From Triplophysa rosa (Eukaryota; Chordata; Actinopteri; Cypriniformes; Nemacheilidae): 64,000 nt of DNA. Below are positions 10,992 to 21,620 of this stretch, one piece after another. The position numbers and the translations under genes were made by a program. Each line of letters opens with the position of its first letter. Positions within the stretch are counted from its first letter, which is position 1. The stretch spans positions 5,461,189-5,525,188 of the forward strand of contig NC_079914.1 of the NCBI RefSeq assembly GCF_024868665.1, read 5' to 3'. The notes under the pieces were generated by a model. The model was not told where the DNA came from. It did not search any database and was given only the letters and a program-made list of their open reading frames with translations.

Positions 10992-12546
10992 TATACGCTG
11001 GATGTCAACCTCCGTTAAACACATAAGAAGAAGAGCACCAATCGTCGCTCTCTTTTCCATAGCGTATCAATTTGATCAACGCTTGACTTGTAGGGCTGCT
11101 TGTTGGGAATTGCCCCACTGAAACTGGTGATTATGGTATTGATCACTACGGTACTCTGGTCAAGGAGTTGGAGACATCGGATTGAGTTTGGCCGTTTATT
11201 GCACTATTGACCATATATACATTTGAGGTAGGCAGACAGGTATGTATATAGGTAGTTTTGTATTATAAACTTTATCTAGCGCAAGAAAACGGCACGAGCG
11301 CTAGTCCGCTGATGGACAGCTGCGTCTGATTAACTCTATGAATAAGCAGCTGCGCTAAATCCGCCTGCCCTAGAAACACTGCATTACGTAACTTACGTAC
11401 CTCGTAACCTCACGCGTCACACCGGTAAAACACAATATACTTAAAGGGGGGAATTCACAACACTGCTGAATAAAAGCATGCGCGAGCTATTATCTTGACT
11501 AACTGAGCCTCGTTAGAATTAGTAGGCTCGCATGAACTAAAACTAAGCTTTATGAAACCCATTTAAGCCTGGCTGATTAGTTCAGTTCATTCAAGTTCAT
11601 TCGACCTTAATTCCCATTTTTCTAAGCAACCTCTGACCATCGCCTGTGACCTCGTTTATGATTGTTTGCTGCCCCTGGCCCTTGCCTGTACTGTTGTTGG
11701 ATTATTAAAGCTGCACTTATATCTTCAACCCTTCAGTTCGTAACAGAAATGTAAGCACCTTATTTCTATACCTCTGTAATTCTACCTAGTACAGTCTAAT
11801 TGAACAAACATAATACCACGGTGGCCCTTATAACAAACCCATAAACCCATGAATTAGCTTACACCTGGGGCCCGTTTCAATAAGGAAGTTAAACCAACAC
11901 CGAGTTAAAATGTGAACTCTGAGTTCTATCAACTCTTGGTAGACTTACCTTGAGTTAAGCGCTTGCACCACAACTACAACCATGATCAATGGAGCTCCTA
12001 TATTATGATTCACCATGGCAACAACACCAAAAAAAAGCAACATGGCAGCAGAAAGCGCTTGAGCGCGAAGCACACTTTCTGCTCTTCATGCAGTGGATTT
12101 ACTATTGCGCTTTAATGTGTAAATGACTTAAAAGTTTGAATTGATAAAAAGATAAATGTACCAATAAACAAACAAATGAATCAGTAAATTAATGAATAAA
12201 AGAATGAAACAACAGAAATAAATCCCAAATAATAAAAAAATCTATGTCTCACTCGTCATGAGTACTCTAGTGAGCCTTGTGAGAAGTCATGGTGTATGGG
12301 ACACTCGTTAGTGTGTCAGACTCTTGTGTCAAATTCAGAGTGATCATCGGTTTGAACCCTGCTTGGAGCAGTTTTGGGAATGGCTGCACGTCTAAATTAA
12401 TTGTTTATTACCTTTATCACTGCATTTGTCTGTATTTATTAATTTAATTATTCATGCACTTTATTTGAACACTTTATTAATTCATTTCTTATCCAGAAAA
12501 CTAATATTTGTGAGAACATGTAAGGGAAAGAATCTGCTCTGATGTA
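10992..12546. other. No gene seen; possible SINE remnant
   Basis: Around 12260-12375 a segment contains GGTTTGAACCC, resembling a tRNA B box, and may be a decayed SINE. The stretch 11640-11750 has LTR-like features (ATTATTAAAG, ending CGTAACA) but no matching start. Nothing coding is supported. Confidence 0.35.
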
Positions 12547-14140
12547 CAAACCCGATTCCAAAAAAGTTGGGACACTGTACAAATTGTGAATAAAAAAGGA
12601 ATGCAATAATTTACGAATCTCATAAACTTGCATTTTATTCACAATAGAATATAGATAACATATCAAATGTTGAAAGTGAGACATTTTGAAATGTCATGCC
12701 AAATATTGGCTCATTTTGGATTTCATGAGAGCTACACATTCCAAAAAAGTTGGGACAGGTAGCAATAAGAGGCCGGAAAAGTTAAATGTACATATAAGGA
12801 ACAGCTGGAGGACCAATTTGCAACTTATTAGGTCAATTGGCAACATGATTGGGTATAAAAAGAGCCTCTCAGAGTGGCAGTGTCTCTCAGAAGTCAAGAT
12901 GGGCAGAGGATCACCAATTCCCCCAATGCTGCGGCGAAAAATAGTGGAGCAATATCAGAAAGGAGTTTCTCAGAGAAAAATTGCAAAGAGTTTGAAGTTA
13001 TCATCATCTACAGTGCATAATATCATCCAAAGATTCAGAGAATCTGGAACAATCTCTGTGCGTAAGGGTCAAGGCCGGAAAACCATACTGGATGCCCGTG
13101 ATCTTCGGGCCCTTAGACGGCACTGCATCACATACAGGAATGCTACTGTAATGGAAATCACAACATGGGCTCAGGAATACTTCCAGAAAACATTGTCGGT
13201 GAACACAATCCACCGTGCCATTCGCCGTTGCCGGCTAAAACTCTATAGGTCAAAAAAGAAGCCATATCTAAACATGATCCAGAAGCGCAGGCGTTTTCTC
13301 TGGGCCAAGGCTCATTTAAAATGGACTGTGGCAAAGTGGAAAACTGTTCTGTGGTCAGACGAATCAAAATTTGAAGTTCTTTTTGGAAAACTGGGACGCC
13401 ATGTCATCCGGACTAAAGAGGACAAGGACAACCCAAGTTGTTATCAGCGCTCAGTTCAGAAGCCTGCATCTCTGATGGTATGGGGTTGCATGAGTGCGTG
13501 TGGCATGGGCAGCTTACACATCTGGAAAGGCACCATCAATGCTGAAAGGTATATCCAAGTTCTAGAACAACATATGCTCCCATCCAGACGTCGTCTCTTT
13601 CAGGGAAGACCTTGCATTTTCCAACATGACAATGCCAGACCACATACTGCATCAATTACAACATCATGGCTGCGTAGAAGAAGGATCCGGGTACTGAAAT
13701 GGCCAGCCTGCAGTCCAGATCTTTCACCCATAGAAAACATTTGGCGCATCATAAAGAGGAAGATGCGACAAAGAAGACCTAAGACAGTCGAGCAACTAGA
13801 AGCCTGTATTAGACAAGAATGGGACAACATTCCTATTCCTAAACTTGAGCAACTTGTCTCCTCAGTCCCCAGACGTTTGCAGACTGTTATAAAAAGAAGA
13901 GGGGATGCCACACAGTGGTAAACATGGCCTTGTCCCAACTTTTTTGAGATGTGTTGATGCCATGAAATTTAAAATCAACTTATTTTTCCCTTAAAATGAT
14001 ACATTCTCTCAGTTTAAACATTTGATATGTCATCTATGTTGTATTCTGAATAAAATATTGAAATTTGAAACTTCCACATCATTGCATTCTGTTTTTATTC
14101 ACAATTTGTACAGTGTCCCAACTTTTTTGAATCGGGTTTG
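12547..14140 (+). mobile_element. Complete Tc1/mariner transposon (DD34E)
   Basis: A 1594-bp element between TA target sites (12545-12546 and 14141-14142). The inverted ends begin CAAACCCGATTCCAAAAAAG and the right end is its inverse with one change. The GTTGGGACA motif recurs near 12748 and 13930, so there may be double direct-repeat-type transposase sites in each end. The transposase frame inside is uninterrupted. Confidence 0.95.
12899..13921 (+). CDS. Tc1-family transposase, apparently intact
   Basis: 340 aa, the usual Tc1 length, starting MGRGSPIPPMLRRK. The N-terminal half is a paired-like DNA-binding region with a helix-turn-helix (KGVSQRKIAKSLKLSSSTVH, about residues 23-42) and a GRK linker box. 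The catalytic half has the DDE triad: D in LWSDESK, D in FQHDNARPHT, E in SPIENIW. There are 34 residues between the second D and the E, as expected for DD34E Tc1. The WG(C)M segment is also present. The start is taken at this ATG because the upstream in-frame extension to 12686 translates the inverted repeat. No frameshift or stop is seen, so the protein could still be active. Confidence 0.93.
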   Translation: MGRGSPIPPMLRRKIVEQYQKGVSQRKIAKSLKLSSSTVHNIIQRFRESGTISVRKGQGRKTILDARDLRALRRHCITYRNATVMEITTWAQEYFQKTLSVNTIHRAIRRCRLKLYRSKKKPYLNMIQKRRRFLWAKAHLKWTVAKWKTVLWSDESKFEVLFGKLGRHVIRTKEDKDNPSCYQRSVQKPASLMVWGCMSACGMGSLHIWKGTINAERYIQVLEQHMLPSRRRLFQGRPCIFQHDNARPHTASITTSWLRRRRIRVLKWPACSPDLSPIENIWRIIKRKMRQRRPKTVEQLEACIRQEWDNIPIPKLEQLVSSVPRRLQTVIKRRGDATQW

Positions 14141-14142
14141 TA

Positions 14143-15412
14143 ATACACGGCCACGATGACTGATGTTATTGATGTAAGTGATATACAGTATTTTGATATA
14201 TGTAATTCACTGTAAAGAAAAATGGTACAGTTTGAATAAAAATGCACAGGGAAATGACAAAATTCCACTTGGGTCCTAAATTCCTCTCCTGAAATCAAAG
14301 AACATCCCTATGAATTAATGCAGCCTCTTCATATGCAGGATCCTCTATAAAAGCACGTATGACGTTTTAGTCACTGAGATGGTCTCCGTGTGATCAAAAT
14401 GCGTGCCATGAATGACTTATTAATGAATGAATGAGGTACACCACTTGCGCTTTAAAAAGGGGGAGGAGATCAACAGAAACTCTGAGTTTACCAAAGAAAA
14501 TCGGCTCCCGACCAGGTTAGGTTCACAGAGTAGGTTACTACGGTTACTGACTCTGAGTATAAGTTATCATTGTTGTTCCTTAATTCAATTATTAATCCAG
14601 TTTTTTCCTCCAGACATTTGTCATAAAGAGAAGATATATTGTTTGGAGAGGAAAGGGTTATTTTTTATCAAAGATTATGAGGGCACACAATTTAAGTAGT
14701 TTGTAAGGTATGAGAACCTGTGCTTTATTGTAAATAAATCACGGCTGAAGGGCATTCTTAGGCACGACTAAGTGTGATTTATTCACGATAAAGCTCTAGC
14801 CTCAAGTAACGTATTGCGTTAATATAACGCTTACCCCACAATACAAATATTAAAGCCAAAAAATATATATCAATGCAACTTGAAGTGAATGAAGTAAAAT
14901 CACTCAAAGTATTCCTTCCGCTGGAAAAAATAGTCCCTGATCAACTCCAAACAGATGCAGCTGACTTGTTCCTTCGCTTCCCAATCAGCCAATGACTTCA
15001 TAGGCAGTGTTTGTGCATGAAGGCAGCTCAGAGAAATGGATTTATAGGCAGCGTAAAATAATTATATTTGAATTCTAAATAGAGCACGAAATCATAAGCG
15101 GGAATCATAACAACAGTGTACAAGTTATCAGAACACAGGGAAGGAGACCAGAAGCCACTTATTTGAATGGACGTCAATGGAGAGGAAGCCTTACTACACT
15201 GAATAAACAGCTTTTATGAGCAAATAGTTTAACATTTAATGAATCGACAGCCTGTTTACTAATCTATAACATGTTTTACACTAAACAATATTTTTATTGG
15301 GAACTGTATGTGGGTGCTGGAAAAGCATGCTTGACCAGCTTTGCCAGACTGGAAGGATCAACCTAAACCAGCTTCTTCCATCCTAAACCAGCTAAGAAAA
15401 GCCAAACCTTGG
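14143..15412. other. No gene seen
   Basis: AT-rich sequence between the Tc1 and DIRS elements. The motif GACCAGCTTTGCCAGACTGG near 15332 and repeated AAACCAGCT near 15364-15392 are simple repeats. No coding support. Confidence 0.4.
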
Positions 15413-15595
15413 TTCCCTTTCTGTCGGTCTCTCGACGTTGTGTCGAACCGACAGATGGGGTTTGTCCCTGAGAACCAATCGTTTCCGACTGCTTAGAAAA
15501 GGCCAATGAAAATTGGCAAATGAAATTTGCATGCCGGACTCCGCCCCGGACATCCGGGTATAAAAGGGAGACGGCGTGCATCATTCATTCACCTT
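15413..15595 (+). repeat. DIRS left inverted terminal repeat with promoter
   Basis: Matches the complement of the right repeat from about 15436 to 15595. It contains GGGTATAAAAGG near 15556, a good TATA box driving rightward transcription into gag. The outermost 25 bases differ from the right repeat, and the internal complementary region supplies their complement. Confidence 0.85.
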
Positions 15596-15730
15596 TTGTT
15601 CTTCGGAGCCTTCGGTTATGAAGATCTTCTCTTGCTGCTTAGCAAAAGCTCTACATTGCCGGTTCTACGACGTGGTGCAGCGGACTGTCCCTTCCTGCAG
15701 CGACTTCCCCTGGGCATCTCGGCGGTTCCA

Positions 15731-15798
15731 GAGGTGTTCGAGGTGTTCGGTGTGCATTCTAAAAGAGGTGTTCGAGGTGTTCGGTGTGCATTCTAAAA
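15731..15798 (+). repeat. 34-bp tandem duplication in the DIRS leader
   Basis: Two identical 34-bp copies (15731-15764 and 15765-15798) beginning GAGGTGTTCGAGGTG, just upstream of the gag start. Each copy itself contains AGGTGTTCG twice. Confidence 0.95.
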
Positions 15799-15820
15799 GA
15801 GCTAATTTCTCCAGGGTGGC

Positions 15821-17242
15821 ATGTCCCGCTGTTCTCTTGGGTGCGGTGTCCTCATCGAGGACGGGGACAAGCACGATGTCTGTGTCAGGTGTTTGGGGGT
15901 CCAACACGCTGAGACAGCCTTCGTGGACTCATCTTGCCCGCACTGCGGGCAGATGGTCATAGAGATGTTGCGGTCACGGGTGGCTGTTTTCTCCCGAGAA
16001 TCAGCCACCACCTCGCATGCTTCCCGGGCTGTGATGAGGATGGCTAAGGCCATTCCGTTCGCCAAGGCGAGCGGCGAGGGTGATATGGGGATTTCTGCCC
16101 CGTCTCGCTCGCCTCATTGTTCCCCAGCTGGTGGTGCCACACCGTCAGCGTCCTCCTTCACGCAGTCGGACACGATGCGTGATGAGGATGAGATGTCCAT
16201 CGCAGCATCGGAGAGCGAATTTCTGGCATCCGATCCCGACGACTCTCTGCAGCTCCCCCCTAGGGGGGGACGAGCTCAGGAGGAGGCGGATGTCGAGATG
16301 TCGGCCATGCTTTCCCGGGCCGCCGTGTGCATTGGGTTAGAGTGTACTCCGGTGCCTCTCCCCCAGCGCTCACGGTTGGATACGTGGTTCTTGGGCTCTG
16401 AGCGCGACTCCAAGCCGCGCCCAACCCCGGTTCCATTTTTCCCGGAAGTGCATGAGGAACTGGCGAAGACGTGGAACGCCCCCTTTTCGGCGCGTACACG
16501 TCAAACCGGTTCCGTCGCTCTCTCTTCCCTCGATGGTGGGGCGGCTAGGGGTTACGTCGACGTGCCCCAGGTGGAACGTGCAGTCGCGGTGCACCTGTGC
16601 CCGCAGGCGGCGTCCACCTGGAGAGGTCGACCGAAACTCCCGTCCAAGGCATGTAGGACTTCGGCATCGCTGGTGTCGAAGGCCTACACTGCCGCGGGCC
16701 AAGCTGCCTCCTCTCTCCACGCCATGGCCATCCTGCAGGTCCATCAGGCCAAGGCGTTGAAAGAGATCCACGAGGGTAAGACCGACCCGGGGTTAATGCA
16801 GGAACTCCGCACCGCCACCGACCTCGCTCTAAGGGCGACCAAGGTGACCGCGCGGGCCCTGGGTCGGGCGATGTCCACCATGGTGGTCCAGGAGAGGCAT
16901 CTCTGGCTCAACCTTGCGCAGATGAGCGACGCCGAGAAAGTCCGCTTTCTCGACGCGCCCATTGCGCAGGGTGGGCTGTTTGGTGACACTGTCGAGGACT
17001 TCGCTCAGCAGTTCTCGACGGTGAAGAAGCAGACGGAGGCGATTAGCCATATTCTTCCCCGCCGAGACTCGGCCGCCCGTAGGCCTTCGAGTTCCCGTGC
17101 GGCCTCTGCTTCCCAGCAGCCCCGGCCCCCTTCGAAGCCAGCTCCGGTTCCAGCGCTCCCTACCCAGGCGGCATCCCGGAAGAGGGCGTCGAAGGGGAGA
17201 CCACCACCCCGTCAACAACCTTCTAGGAAGAAGCGTTCCTGA
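15821..17242 (+). CDS. DIRS gag-like protein
   Basis: 473 aa starting MSRCSLGCGVLI. The N-terminus (about residues 4-47) has Cys/His pairs: CSLGCG, CVRCLG followed by HAE, and CPHCGQ, a zinc-binding arrangement seen at the start of fish DIRS gag proteins. A Ser/acidic region follows (about 85-145), then a helical part (about 280-400). The basic C-terminus, rich in Arg, Lys and Pro and ending SRKKRS, may bind nucleic acid. It is expected to package the element RNA. The start is chosen as the first ATG after the leader repeat. The frame is uninterrupted. Confidence 0.85.
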   Translation: MSRCSLGCGVLIEDGDKHDVCVRCLGVQHAETAFVDSSCPHCGQMVIEMLRSRVAVFSRESATTSHASRAVMRMAKAIPFAKASGEGDMGISAPSRSPHCSPAGGATPSASSFTQSDTMRDEDEMSIAASESEFLASDPDDSLQLPPRGGRAQEEADVEMSAMLSRAAVCIGLECTPVPLPQRSRLDTWFLGSERDSKPRPTPVPFFPEVHEELAKTWNAPFSARTRQTGSVALSSLDGGAARGYVDVPQVERAVAVHLCPQAASTWRGRPKLPSKACRTSASLVSKAYTAAGQAASSLHAMAILQVHQAKALKEIHEGKTDPGLMQELRTATDLALRATKVTARALGRAMSTMVVQERHLWLNLAQMSDAEKVRFLDAPIAQGGLFGDTVEDFAQQFSTVKKQTEAISHILPRRDSAARRPSSSRAASASQQPRPPSKPAPVPALPTQAASRKRASKGRPPPRQQPSRKKRS

Positions 17243-17644
17243 CGGGAAGACCCCAGGGAGGTTAACACCATCGGGCCCGTATCCAGCCATGACATCGCTG
17301 GACGGTCGATCCGGGACGGTTCCTGCCCCGTTCCTACATCCCCTAGCCTACATCAGCCCCACGGGGGCCTAGCGCCCACTTTTTCACGAAAAGAGTTTCC
17401 TATCTCCCTGGGTGTTCTTCACAGCCGCTCTCACCCTCTGTCAGACGGTGTTCGGCCACTCGACGTTGCGTCTTGGCGAGGCGCAACATCGAATGTATTT
17501 TGCAGTCCTCAGCACTCTCAAATCGACGGTGCTGGGGTCTGCATCGCCAGGCAGGCAAGCCAGCAGAGCCAGTCTTCTTCCCGGGGGCCCGCCCCCGGCG
17601 AGAGACCCGCACTGCCAGCCATCAAACCACCCCCCGGGGGGTCG

Positions 17645-19546
17645 ATGAAGCAGATCGTTCCCTTAGTCCCCCTGTCACGGTCCCTGGGAGCTTGGCTCGA
17701 GCTTCCCACACCGTCACGGTGGCTAAGAAGGACGATCCGTCTCGGCTACGCGATCCAGTTCGCCAGAAACCCGCCCAAGTTTCGGGGCATCCTCGTCACC
17801 TCGGTCAGAGGCCGGGATGCTCCCGTACTACGGAGCGAGGTCGCCACCCTTCTGGCGAAGGGTGCGATCGAGTCCGTCCCCTTAGCCGAGATGTCCAAGG
17901 GGTTTTACAGCCCTTACTTCATCGTCCCCAAAAAAGGCGGGGGGGTGCGCCCCATCCTAGATCTGCGTACCCTGAACAGACACCTGCACAAGCTGCCGTT
18001 CAGGATGCTCACGCAGAAGCGCATCCTGGCATCCGTCAGATGTCAGGATTGGTTCATGGCAATCGACCTGAAGGACGCTTACTTTCATGTCTCGATTCTC
18101 CCTCGTCATCGCCCGTTCCTACGGTTCGCTTTCGAGGGTCGGGCATATCAGTACAGAGTCCTCCCCTTCGGTCTGTCTCTGTCTCCACGAGTCTTTACGA
18201 AGATCGTGGAGGCCGCCCTCTCTCCCCTCAGGGAGAGAGGTGTGCGGGTACTCAACTATCTCGACGACTGGCTTATCTTGGCTCACTCGCGAGATCTGTT
18301 GTGTGCACACAGGGACCTGGTGCTCCGGCACCTAGATCGATTGGGACTACAGGTCAACCGAGAGAAGAGCATGCTCTCCCCTGTGCAGAGCATCCTCTAT
18401 CTTGGTATGGAACTCAACTCTGTCACCATGACAGCGCGACTGTCCGCAGTACGCGCCCAGTCGGTGTTGAACTGCCTGGATCATTTCACGCAGTCGGCGG
18501 TTCCCCTGAAACTATTTCAGAGGCTCCTGGGACACATGGCATCCTCGGCGGCGGTGATACCCCTCGGGTTGATGCACATGAGGCCGCTTCAACACTGGCT
18601 CCTGAGTCGAGTTCCTTGGGGAGCGTGGCACACCGGCAGCAGGCAGATGGTGATTACGCCTCGCTGCCGACGCACCCTAACCCCGTGGTCTTCCATGGCC
18701 TTCCTTCGGGCAGGGGTACCCCTAGGGCAGGTTACGAGGCATGTCGTGGTGACAACAGACGCCTCCCTGCAGGGTTGGGGTGCAGTGTGCAACGGGCACG
18801 CAGTGTCGGGGCTTTGGACGGGCCCCCGCCTGCGCTGGCATATCAATTGCCTAGAGTTGTGGGCTGTGCTACTTGCATTGAAGAGGCTGCAGCCTCTCGT
18901 GCAGGGCAAGCACGTGCTGGTCCGGTCGGACAGCACTACTGCAGTAGCGTATATCAATCGTCAGGGTGGCGTTCGCTCACTGCAGTTAACACGACTTGCC
19001 CGACGCCTCCTCCGGTGGAGTCAGCAGGTGATCCGCTCCCTGCGTGCCACGTATATCCCAGGCGACCTGAACCAGACAGCCGACGCGCTCTCTCGTCAGT
19101 CTACGCCTCGCGGAGAGTGGCGACTCCACCCCCGCGCAGTCCAGCTCATTTGGGTGCAGTTCGGGCAGGCCCAGGTGGACCTGTTTGCCTCCCTCGAAAC
19201 CACCCATTGCCCGCTTTGGTACTCTCTGACCGAGGGACCCCTCGGCACGGATGCCCTAGCGCACAGCTGGCCGCGGGACAAGCGGAAGTACGCCTTCCCC
19301 CCAGTGAGCCTCATTGCACAGACCCTGTGCAAGGTCAGGGAAGAGGAGCATCAAGTGTTACTCGTTGCGCCACACTGGCCCAACCGGACTTGGTTCTCGG
19401 AGCTAATGCTCTTGACGACAGCTCCCCCCTGGCCGATTCCCCTGACGAAGGACCTGCTTTCCCAGGGGAAGGGCACGTTATGGCATCCCAGGCCAGACCT
19501 CTGGAACCTCCATGTCTGGCCCCTGGACGGGACGAGGAGATCCTGA
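17645..19546 (+). CDS. DIRS reverse transcriptase and RNase H
   Basis: 633 aa. The RT domain covers about residues 40-290: KGFYSPYFIVPKKGGGVRPI, then LRTLNRHL and the catalytic box NYLDDW (Y205-D208). RNase H follows from about 365: TTDASLQGWG with the first Asp at 372, then LELWAVLLAL, RSDSTTAVAYIN and LNQTADALSR, giving the D-E-D-D set. A C-terminal region of about 120 residues (VDLFASLETTHCPLW...) matches the extension that follows RNase H in DIRS and may be the degenerate methyltransferase-like part. The start ATG is uncertain, because in DIRS this frame is often reached by frameshift or readthrough from gag. It copies the RNA into a circle using the internal complementary region. Confidence 0.9.
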   Translation: MKQIVPLVPLSRSLGAWLELPTPSRWLRRTIRLGYAIQFARNPPKFRGILVTSVRGRDAPVLRSEVATLLAKGAIESVPLAEMSKGFYSPYFIVPKKGGGVRPILDLRTLNRHLHKLPFRMLTQKRILASVRCQDWFMAIDLKDAYFHVSILPRHRPFLRFAFEGRAYQYRVLPFGLSLSPRVFTKIVEAALSPLRERGVRVLNYLDDWLILAHSRDLLCAHRDLVLRHLDRLGLQVNREKSMLSPVQSILYLGMELNSVTMTARLSAVRAQSVLNCLDHFTQSAVPLKLFQRLLGHMASSAAVIPLGLMHMRPLQHWLLSRVPWGAWHTGSRQMVITPRCRRTLTPWSSMAFLRAGVPLGQVTRHVVVTTDASLQGWGAVCNGHAVSGLWTGPRLRWHINCLELWAVLLALKRLQPLVQGKHVLVRSDSTTAVAYINRQGGVRSLQLTRLARRLLRWSQQVIRSLRATYIPGDLNQTADALSRQSTPRGEWRLHPRAVQLIWVQFGQAQVDLFASLETTHCPLWYSLTEGPLGTDALAHSWPRDKRKYAFPPVSLIAQTLCKVREEEHQVLLVAPHWPNRTWFSELMLLTTAPPWPIPLTKDLLSQGKGTLWHPRPDLWNLHVWPLDGTRRS

Positions 19547-20544
19547 GTGGTCTGCCCCCGGCGGTGGTAGCTACCATTTCTCAGGCTAGGGCACCTGCCA
19601 CTAGGCGACTGTACGCCTACAAGTGGCGCCTCTTCTCGACCTGGTGTGCTTCTCGAGGAGAAGACCCACGGAGTTGTGCGATCGGGTCCGTGCTGTCCTT
19701 CCTACAAGAGAGACTCGAGACTAACCTCTCCCCCTCCACACTGAAAGTGTATGTAGCCGCCATTGCTGCTCATCACAACTCAGTTGCTGGAAAGTCTCTA
19801 GGGCAGCACGACCTGGTCATTAGATTCCTAAGGGGTGCGAGGAGGCGTAACCCGCCTCGTCCGCACTCCATACCCTCTTGGGACCTGGATGTAGCCCTGA
19901 CAGGTCTCACCAGGCCCCCCTTCGAGCCCCTAGGGGATGCCTCTCTTCCTCATCTTACGATGAAGACGGTTCTCCTTTTGGCGCTCGCCTCCATCAAGAG
20001 GGTAGGGGATCTACAGGCTTTCTCCGTGTCCCCTGACTGCCTAGAATTCGGACCCAGGGATTCTCACGTTATCCTGAGACCTCGGCCCGGCTACGTGCCC
20101 AAGGTTCCCACCGCTCCCTTTCGGGACCAGGTGGTGAACTTACAGGCGCTCCCCACTGGGGAGGAAGACCCAACCCCGTCCGTGTTGTGTCCAGTACGCG
20201 CGCTGCGCCTCTACTTAGACCGCACACAGAGTTTCAGGAGCTCGGATCAGCTCTTTGTCTGTTTCGGAGGTCAGCAACAGGGGAGAGCTGTCTCCAAGCA
20301 GAGGTTGGCCCACTGGATTGTGGACGCTGTCAAGGCAGCTTACCAATCCCTAAATCGCCCGTGCCCCCTAGGAGTGAGGGCCCACTCCACCCGGGGTGTT
20401 GCCTCCTCTTGGGCCTTGGCACGGGGGGCCTCTCTCGCAGACATTTGCAGAGCTGCGGGTTGGGCTACACCCAACACCTTCGCGAGGTTTTACAACCTCC
20501 GCGTAGAGCCGGTGTCAGCCCGCGTCCTGCATGGCCACATGTAG
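19480..20544 (+). CDS. DIRS tyrosine recombinase
   Basis: 354 aa from the in-frame ATG at 19480, overlapping the end of the RT frame by 67 bases. An N-terminal SAM-like core-binding part (TRRLYAYKWRLFSTWC, then LSPSTLKVYVAAIAAHHN) precedes the catalytic part. This part carries the first Arg in IKRVGDL (19999-20001), the HSTR box (His 20383-20385, Arg 20392-20394) and the Tyr nucleophile in ARFYNLR (20491-20493). All four invariant residues are present. It would integrate the circular copy without a target-site duplication. The same frame is open back to 17473, but that part overlaps RT and has no recognisable domain. Confidence 0.9.
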   Translation: MASQARPLEPPCLAPGRDEEILSGLPPAVVATISQARAPATRRLYAYKWRLFSTWCASRGEDPRSCAIGSVLSFLQERLETNLSPSTLKVYVAAIAAHHNSVAGKSLGQHDLVIRFLRGARRRNPPRPHSIPSWDLDVALTGLTRPPFEPLGDASLPHLTMKTVLLLALASIKRVGDLQAFSVSPDCLEFGPRDSHVILRPRPGYVPKVPTAPFRDQVVNLQALPTGEEDPTPSVLCPVRALRLYLDRTQSFRSSDQLFVCFGGQQQGRAVSKQRLAHWIVDAVKAAYQSLNRPCPLGVRAHSTRGVASSWALARGASLADICRAAGWATPNTFARFYNLRVEPVSARVLHGHM

Positions 20545-21240
20545 GACCGGCAACTGGTAGGGTGTACGCCTGTTCGGTTTTTTTCCCCCTCTCTCGAGTG
20601 GGTCAGTATACCGATTTAGCCTCCATTCTTTCCCCACTGGGCGAAGAACAGGCACTCCATCCATCACTAAGCAAGCACCCCCTGGGGCGGGCTGGGCAGA
20701 GCAGCCCTGCCCCTTAGGCCGGGTATCACCTGAGTTATTCGCAGCATAGCTCTAACCGGACCTAGTGCTACCAGACGTTGCAACTCCCCAGTAGGGCGGT
20801 TCCGTCTGATGTATCCTCATGCTGGTTCCCACCTTGGTAACCCATGACCTCCCCGGGTGGACCTCCACCTCGCGGTTTTCTCTTCAGCCGCACTTTCTTC
20901 CCATGAGTTCTTCCCCATCGGTGAGACCATGTTGGTATCTCCACTATTCTCCTCCCTGCGGTAGGAAGTGGTCTCTGTAGCGCATCCCCCACTTGAGGAA
21001 GTAGCGCTTACCCAGTGCCTTACGGTTCCGGGCGGCTTCTCGCTGTTAGAGAAACAAGGCCGCCGCCTGTGAGGCCGAAGGTAGGGGCCTTCCCACCTTT
21101 CAAGAAAGCTCTGGGACCCCCTACCTACCCACTGGTAGGTTACAATTTCGCGGTAGCGTTCACGGCTGACACGCCCAGGCCAGTCACCGTCGCTTCGTTG
21201 AGATTGTGACAGGGCACAGTGTTATGGCGTTTTCCATTGG

Positions 21241-21348
21241 AACCCCATCTGTCGGTTCGACACAACGTCGAGAGACCGACAGAAAGGGAACGTCTCGGTT
21301 ACGTTTGTAACCTCGGTTCCCTGATGGAGGGAACGAGACGTTGTGTCC
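21241..21348. repeat. DIRS internal complementary region
   Basis: 21241-21289 is the complement of the left outer end (15413-15461). 21289-21348 is the complement of the right outer end (21561-21620). The two meet at GGGAACG, representing the circle junction. This is the template signature that defines DIRS elements. Confidence 0.9.
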
Positions 21349-21410
21349 TCTTGCCACAACACGTGCTGTCCTCTGCAGCAGTCGTGAGAGGTCTCAGGCT
21401 CCTCAGAACT

Positions 21411-21620
21411 AAGGTGAATGAATGATGCACGCCGTCTCCCTTTTATACCCGGATGTCCGGGGCGGAGTCCGGCATGCAAATTTCATTTGCCAATTTTCAT
21501 TGGCCTTTTCTAAGCAGTCGGAAACGATTGGTTCTCAGGGACGAACCCCATCTGTCGGTTCGACACAACGTCTCGTTCCCTCCATCAGGGAACCGAGGTT
21601 ACAAACGTAACCGAGACGTT
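21411..21620 (-). repeat. DIRS right inverted terminal repeat
   Basis: Complement of the left repeat from AAGGTGAATG (21411), including the same TATA box in reverse (near 21446). The outer 50 bases (CTCGTTCCCTCC to CCGAGACGTT) are absent from the left end but present in complement within the internal complementary region. Confidence 0.88.

Larger units (their letters stand above)
15413..21620 (+). mobile_element. Complete DIRS-type tyrosine-recombinase retrotransposon
   Basis: A 6.2-kb element with inverted terminal repeats (15413-15595 and 21411-21620), an internal complementary region at 21241-21348 that joins the complements of both outer ends, and frames for gag, RT-RNase H and a tyrosine recombinase in the usual order. 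The outer ends share only TT, and there is no target-site duplication, as expected for integration of a circle by a recombinase. GC content is far above the flanks. All three frames are open, and the copy looks young. Confidence 0.93.

Noticed and set aside
11098..11748. Possible LTR (TGTTGGG to CGTAACA)
   Set aside because: Flanking pentamers do not match, and no second copy in the window supports the limits.
12686..12898. N-terminal extension of the Tc1 transposase
   Set aside because: It translates the inverted repeat and 5' UTR; the conserved protein starts at 12899.
15363..15584. Short frames starting MMHAVSLLYPDVRGG at both DIRS ends
   Set aside because: They are identical because they lie in the inverted terminal repeats; no protein evidence.
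17473..19479. Upstream part of the 1023-codon recombinase frame as a separate gene
   Set aside because: No recognisable domain, and it overlaps the RT frame that has clear catalytic motifs. Kept only as a finding.
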